A stretch of 64,000 nucleotides of DNA from Mycolicibacterium litorale (GTDB lineage: Bacteria; Actinomycetota; Actinomycetes; Mycobacteriales; Mycobacteriaceae): the NCBI RefSeq assembly GCF_014218295.1, contig NZ_AP023287.1:2728001-2792000 (forward strand), read 5' to 3'. Both the position numbers and the translations under genes were made by a program. Shown piece by piece: positions 61,437 through 64,000 of the stretch (position 1 is the stretch's first letter; every line of letters begins with the position of its first letter). The notes under the pieces were generated by a model. The model saw only the letters and a program-made list of their open reading frames with translations. It searched no databases and was not told where the DNA came from.

Positions 61437-61561
61437 TCCGCGGCGTCAGCTGGGCGCTTACCGTCGTTGCCCGCTGAGGGTTTTGGCCATCGCAACGACC
61501 TCGCGGACGAGGCTGCGCGTTGCCCCGTCACGTCGACCGATGCCTGTGTTAGATACGGACC

Positions 61562-64000
61562 ATGGCGCGGAAGGCGAGCGATGACGGCACGCGAGCCGAC
61601 GCTGCTGTCCGAGCGTACGCACGGGCAGGTGGTTCCGGTCGCCTGATCGTCACGGCGATCGCGGGTTTCGTCGCTGTCAACGTCGGCTTCACGTGGCTGT
61701 TCGTGATCGCCAAGCAGTGCGGAATCGTCCACCTCGGTTCGCAGTACGCCGGCTCGGGCGAACGGTTTTCCTGGCTGTTGCAACGCTGTTCGGTTCCTGC
61801 CTCCGTGCAGCAGATCCTGGTCCCCGACCTGCTGGTGATGGCCGGCTACTGGTCGATGTTCACCGCCATCCTCGTCGGCGGCTGGTGGCGTCTGGAAGCC
61901 ACTCCTCTCCGGCGCGCGTCCTGGGTCCTGTGGTTGCCGACCATCGCTGCCGGATTCGACACGCTGGAATACGCGCTGCTGTCAGCACTGCTGTACAAAA
62001 ACGACGAACGACTGTTCGCTCTACGCGGTGACGGCGGCCCGTTGAACTGGCTGTCGATGGCGGTCTCGACGGCGAAGTGGGTCGCCGTCGCCGCGATGAT
62101 CGTCACCGGAGCACTCGCCGCGGCGGCCTGGTTCACCCGCCGGCGCGACCCTTTCCCGCCGACGACAGAGCTGAGTTCACCTCGCCGTGGCGCGCCGACC
62201 GGCGATTCCGCCAGTGCGCAGGACCGCGCGCTCGTCGAGCCGGCAAAATCAGTGGGTGTCTCCGACTCGCGGGTCGGGATCTGCCTCGGCGGCGGAGGAA
62301 TCCGTTCGGCGGCTTTCTGTGTGGGCGCGCTGAGCCAGTTCGAACGCGAGGGTCTCCTGCAGTCCGGTTCACGCGCGGCGGCGGCACGGCACATCGCGGC
62401 CGTGTCCGGCGGGGCGTGGGCGGCCACCGCCTGGACGTTGCAGAAGGCGCTGCGACCCGACGAGAGCGCAGCTGATGCGGTCGTCGCGCGACTGACAACC
62501 GACACCGGGCCGACGGGTTACGCCCGCCACAACTACCTGGCCAACGGTCGTGGAGGCCTTGTGGGCGCGGTCGGCTGGGCGGTGCTCAACAGCCTCACCA
62601 ATCTCCTGCTCTTCGCTCTGCTGATCTACCTCGCTGCCTGGCCGCTAGGTCTTGTCATGACCCACTGCGCCATCGACTCGGGCCAGTTGGGGACCGCATA
62701 CTGTGGGCCACAGCCGGTCCCGGCCGATCAGTTTCACGGGCCCAGCATCGTCTTCGCCGTGGTCGGCGTGGTATGGCTGCTGATGACGGGGGTGGTGAAC
62801 AACAGGTTCGCGCGGACGTGGCCGATCGGAGTGCTGCTGCTGGGCCTTTCGATCTTCGTGGCCGCCTGCTTCATCTGGATACCGGCATGGTTCCGCTCCC
62901 TCGACGACCTGGGTCTCGCGGCGGGATTCGCCGCTCTGGCGATCGGCCTGGCCGTGGGAGTCAGCATCGCGAGCGGAATTTGGCGCCTCTTCGCACGGCC
63001 GGCGAAGCAGGGCCCAGCCGAGCAGGCCGCCCGATGGCGGCGTCGTCTGGTGGCAGCCGTGATGCTGCTGGGCGGAATCGCCTGGGCCGTCGTGGTTTTG
63101 TACGCCGTCGCGATGTCGGTGTCGATCTCGCAGCAGACGCCGTGGGGCGTCGTCGCGCTGCCGGCGACGTCGCAGGTCGCTCTTGTCGTGCCCGGTGCGC
63201 TGCTCTTGGCTCTCTACATCCTGCTGAACCCCAACTTTCCGTCGCTGCACAACATCGCATCCGCTCACCTGCGCCGGAGCTTCGATCCGGTTGGCGATCA
63301 CGCGAAGGGTAGTGCGGCGGCCGACGCGGGGACATGGCAGTGGCTCAGCACCAAAACCGATGTTCCCGAACTGATCCTGTGCTGCACCCGACAGCGAAGC
63401 GGTTTGTCAGGTGGACTCGCCGCGGAAGCGTTCACGATCTCGCCGCACGTCGTGCATCAATCCGGTGCACGGTCATACCGAACGGCCGACTACATCGATG
63501 TGGCCAACCAGATCAGGCGCTCACCCCTCGCTCGCCACGAATTCCGCCACATCAGCTGTGTCTCCTCGTGGTTGGCCACCACCGGCCTCGGCACCCCGCC
63601 GCAACCGAGCCGCCGAGCTCGCACAGCCCGCTCCACTGCCGTCTTCGCCGCCGCGGCGAACGCGCACGTCGGCATCTGGCTGCCCAACGTAAAAGTGCTT
63701 GACTCCCAGCTTCGATCGATGATCGACGGTGACACCACGAAACTGTTCCCTCGGCCACGCTTCGGCTACCTGTTCAAGCAGATCTTCGGCTGGTACGGCG
63801 CTGACGATCGATACGTCTTCGTCACCGATGGCGGGCGCCGCGACAGCCTCGGGCTGGCGGAGTTGTTACGTAGACAGTGCGACGTCATATTCTGCGTCGA
63901 CGCGACGGAGGAGTCCACGCCGTCCTTCGCCGCCCTGCGGCAGTCCCTCGAATTGGCCGAATTGGAGTTCGGTGTCGACGTCAACGAGGTGGAACTCGAG
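61562..64000 (+). CDS. Membrane-embedded patatin-like phospholipase, 3'-truncated by window edge
   Basis: At least 813 residues from ATG 61562; the reading frame stays open to the last base. Four membrane segments (about 28-50, 92-112, 120-137 and 165-190) precede the first half of a patatin domain: GGGGIRSAAFCVGALSQF (oxyanion hole, 243-260) and AAVSGGAWA (nucleophile Ser282). A second membrane block of about six segments (344-560) follows. The second patatin half holds YVFVTDGGRRD with the catalytic Asp756. The patatin fold therefore seems split by a membrane insert. AT-richer codons (ATA, TTA, AAA) set it apart from neighbours and hint at transfer. Likely a lipid acyl hydrolase at the membrane; substrate unknown. 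Confidence 0.72.
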   Translation, partial: MARKASDDGTRADAAVRAYARAGGSGRLIVTAIAGFVAVNVGFTWLFVIAKQCGIVHLGSQYAGSGERFSWLLQRCSVPASVQQILVPDLLVMAGYWSMFTAILVGGWWRLEATPLRRASWVLWLPTIAAGFDTLEYALLSALLYKNDERLFALRGDGGPLNWLSMAVSTAKWVAVAAMIVTGALAAAAWFTRRRDPFPPTTELSSPRRGAPTGDSASAQDRALVEPAKSVGVSDSRVGICLGGGGIRSAAFCVGALSQFEREGLLQSGSRAAAARHIAAVSGGAWAATAWTLQKALRPDESAADAVVARLTTDTGPTGYARHNYLANGRGGLVGAVGWAVLNSLTNLLLFALLIYLAAWPLGLVMTHCAIDSGQLGTAYCGPQPVPADQFHGPSIVFAVVGVVWLLMTGVVNNRFARTWPIGVLLLGLSIFVAACFIWIPAWFRSLDDLGLAAGFAALAIGLAVGVSIASGIWRLFARPAKQGPAEQAARWRRRLVAAVMLLGGIAWAVVVLYAVAMSVSISQQTPWGVVALPATSQVALVVPGALLLALYILLNPNFPSLHNIASAHLRRSFDPVGDHAKGSAAADAGTWQWLSTKTDVPELILCCTRQRSGLSGGLAAEAFTISPHVVHQSGARSYRTADYIDVANQIRRSPLARHEFRHISCVSSWLATTGLGTPPQPSRRARTARSTAVFAAAANAHVGIWLPNVKVLDSQLRSMIDGDTTKLFPRPRFGYLFKQIFGWYGADDRYVFVTDGGRRDSLGLAELLRRQCDVIFCVDATEESTPSFAALRQSLELAELEFGVDVNEVELE

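Overview
The window is high-GC actinobacterial DNA and almost certainly belongs to a non-tuberculous mycobacterium (Mycolicibacterium type). The main evidence is an antigen 85C-type mycolyltransferase, a proline-rich Apa antigen, type II NADH dehydrogenase, malate synthase G, and a block whose order matches the M. tuberculosis Rv1836c-Rv1860 neighbourhood as I remember it. That block runs modC/modB, an SDR, an F420-type oxidoreductase, ndh, ureDGFCBA, a thioesterase, blaI, an M56 peptidase, gnd, guaB1, two CBS/DUF21 proteins, glcB and a VWA protein. A Lon protease is present, which M. tuberculosis lacks. No rRNA, tRNA, insertion sequence, prophage or CRISPR array was seen. The first gene (epimerase) and the last gene (patatin-like) are cut by the window edges.

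Layout: (1) 1-6.9 kb: miscellaneous enzymes. These include a TetR regulator with a perfect operator upstream and a membrane protein downstream, a TPR protein, a deaminase overlapping an alpha-amylase family enzyme, and a DUF1810 protein. (2) 7-13.8 kb: antigen 85C-type protein, Lon, and a cluster of small proteins with a HhH DNA glycosylase-like protein and a DUF72 protein. (3) 13.9-17.7 kb: a two-gene module of a winged-helix-like protein overlapping a 1,054-residue ATPase with two P-loops, the second HerA-like. This is the least explained unit. (4) 17.8-30.1 kb: a complete uptake and catabolic locus for a sugar alcohol or similar polyol. A tightly overlapping minus-strand operon encodes a SIS isomerase, FGGY kinase, RPE-like epimerase, two zinc alcohol dehydrogenases, an SDR, ABC ATPase, permease and two near-duplicate binding lipoproteins. 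It is divergent from a SorC-type regulator and a second SDR. (5) 30.1-36.7 kb: thiolase-like protein, phosphoketolase, CPBP protease, CGNR protein and a small secreted CDGP-type protein. (6) 36.7-47.5 kb: apa, modC/modB without modA, oxidoreductases, ndh and the urease operon. (7) 47.5-49 kb: an iron-regulation island with two IdeR-box-like sites. One drives a FhuF-like gene. The other sits on the promoter of a short transcript ending in a strong hairpin, which by position and design is probably the sRNA MrsI. (8) 49-61.4 kb: blaI/M56 pair, gnd, guaB1, two hemolysin C-like proteins, a putative glycosylase, glcB and a VWA protein. (9) 61.6-64 kb: a membrane-embedded patatin-like protein whose reading frame runs off the window.

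How genes work together: the polyol locus would import a polyol, oxidise it to a ketose, phosphorylate it and interconvert the phosphates. The nearby phosphoketolase could then split xylulose 5-phosphate to acetyl phosphate and glyceraldehyde 3-phosphate. The urease genes form one overlapping operon, with structural genes upstream of accessory genes. The IdeR sites place the FhuF-like gene and the sRNA under iron control. All assignments come from reading the sequence; no database search was run.
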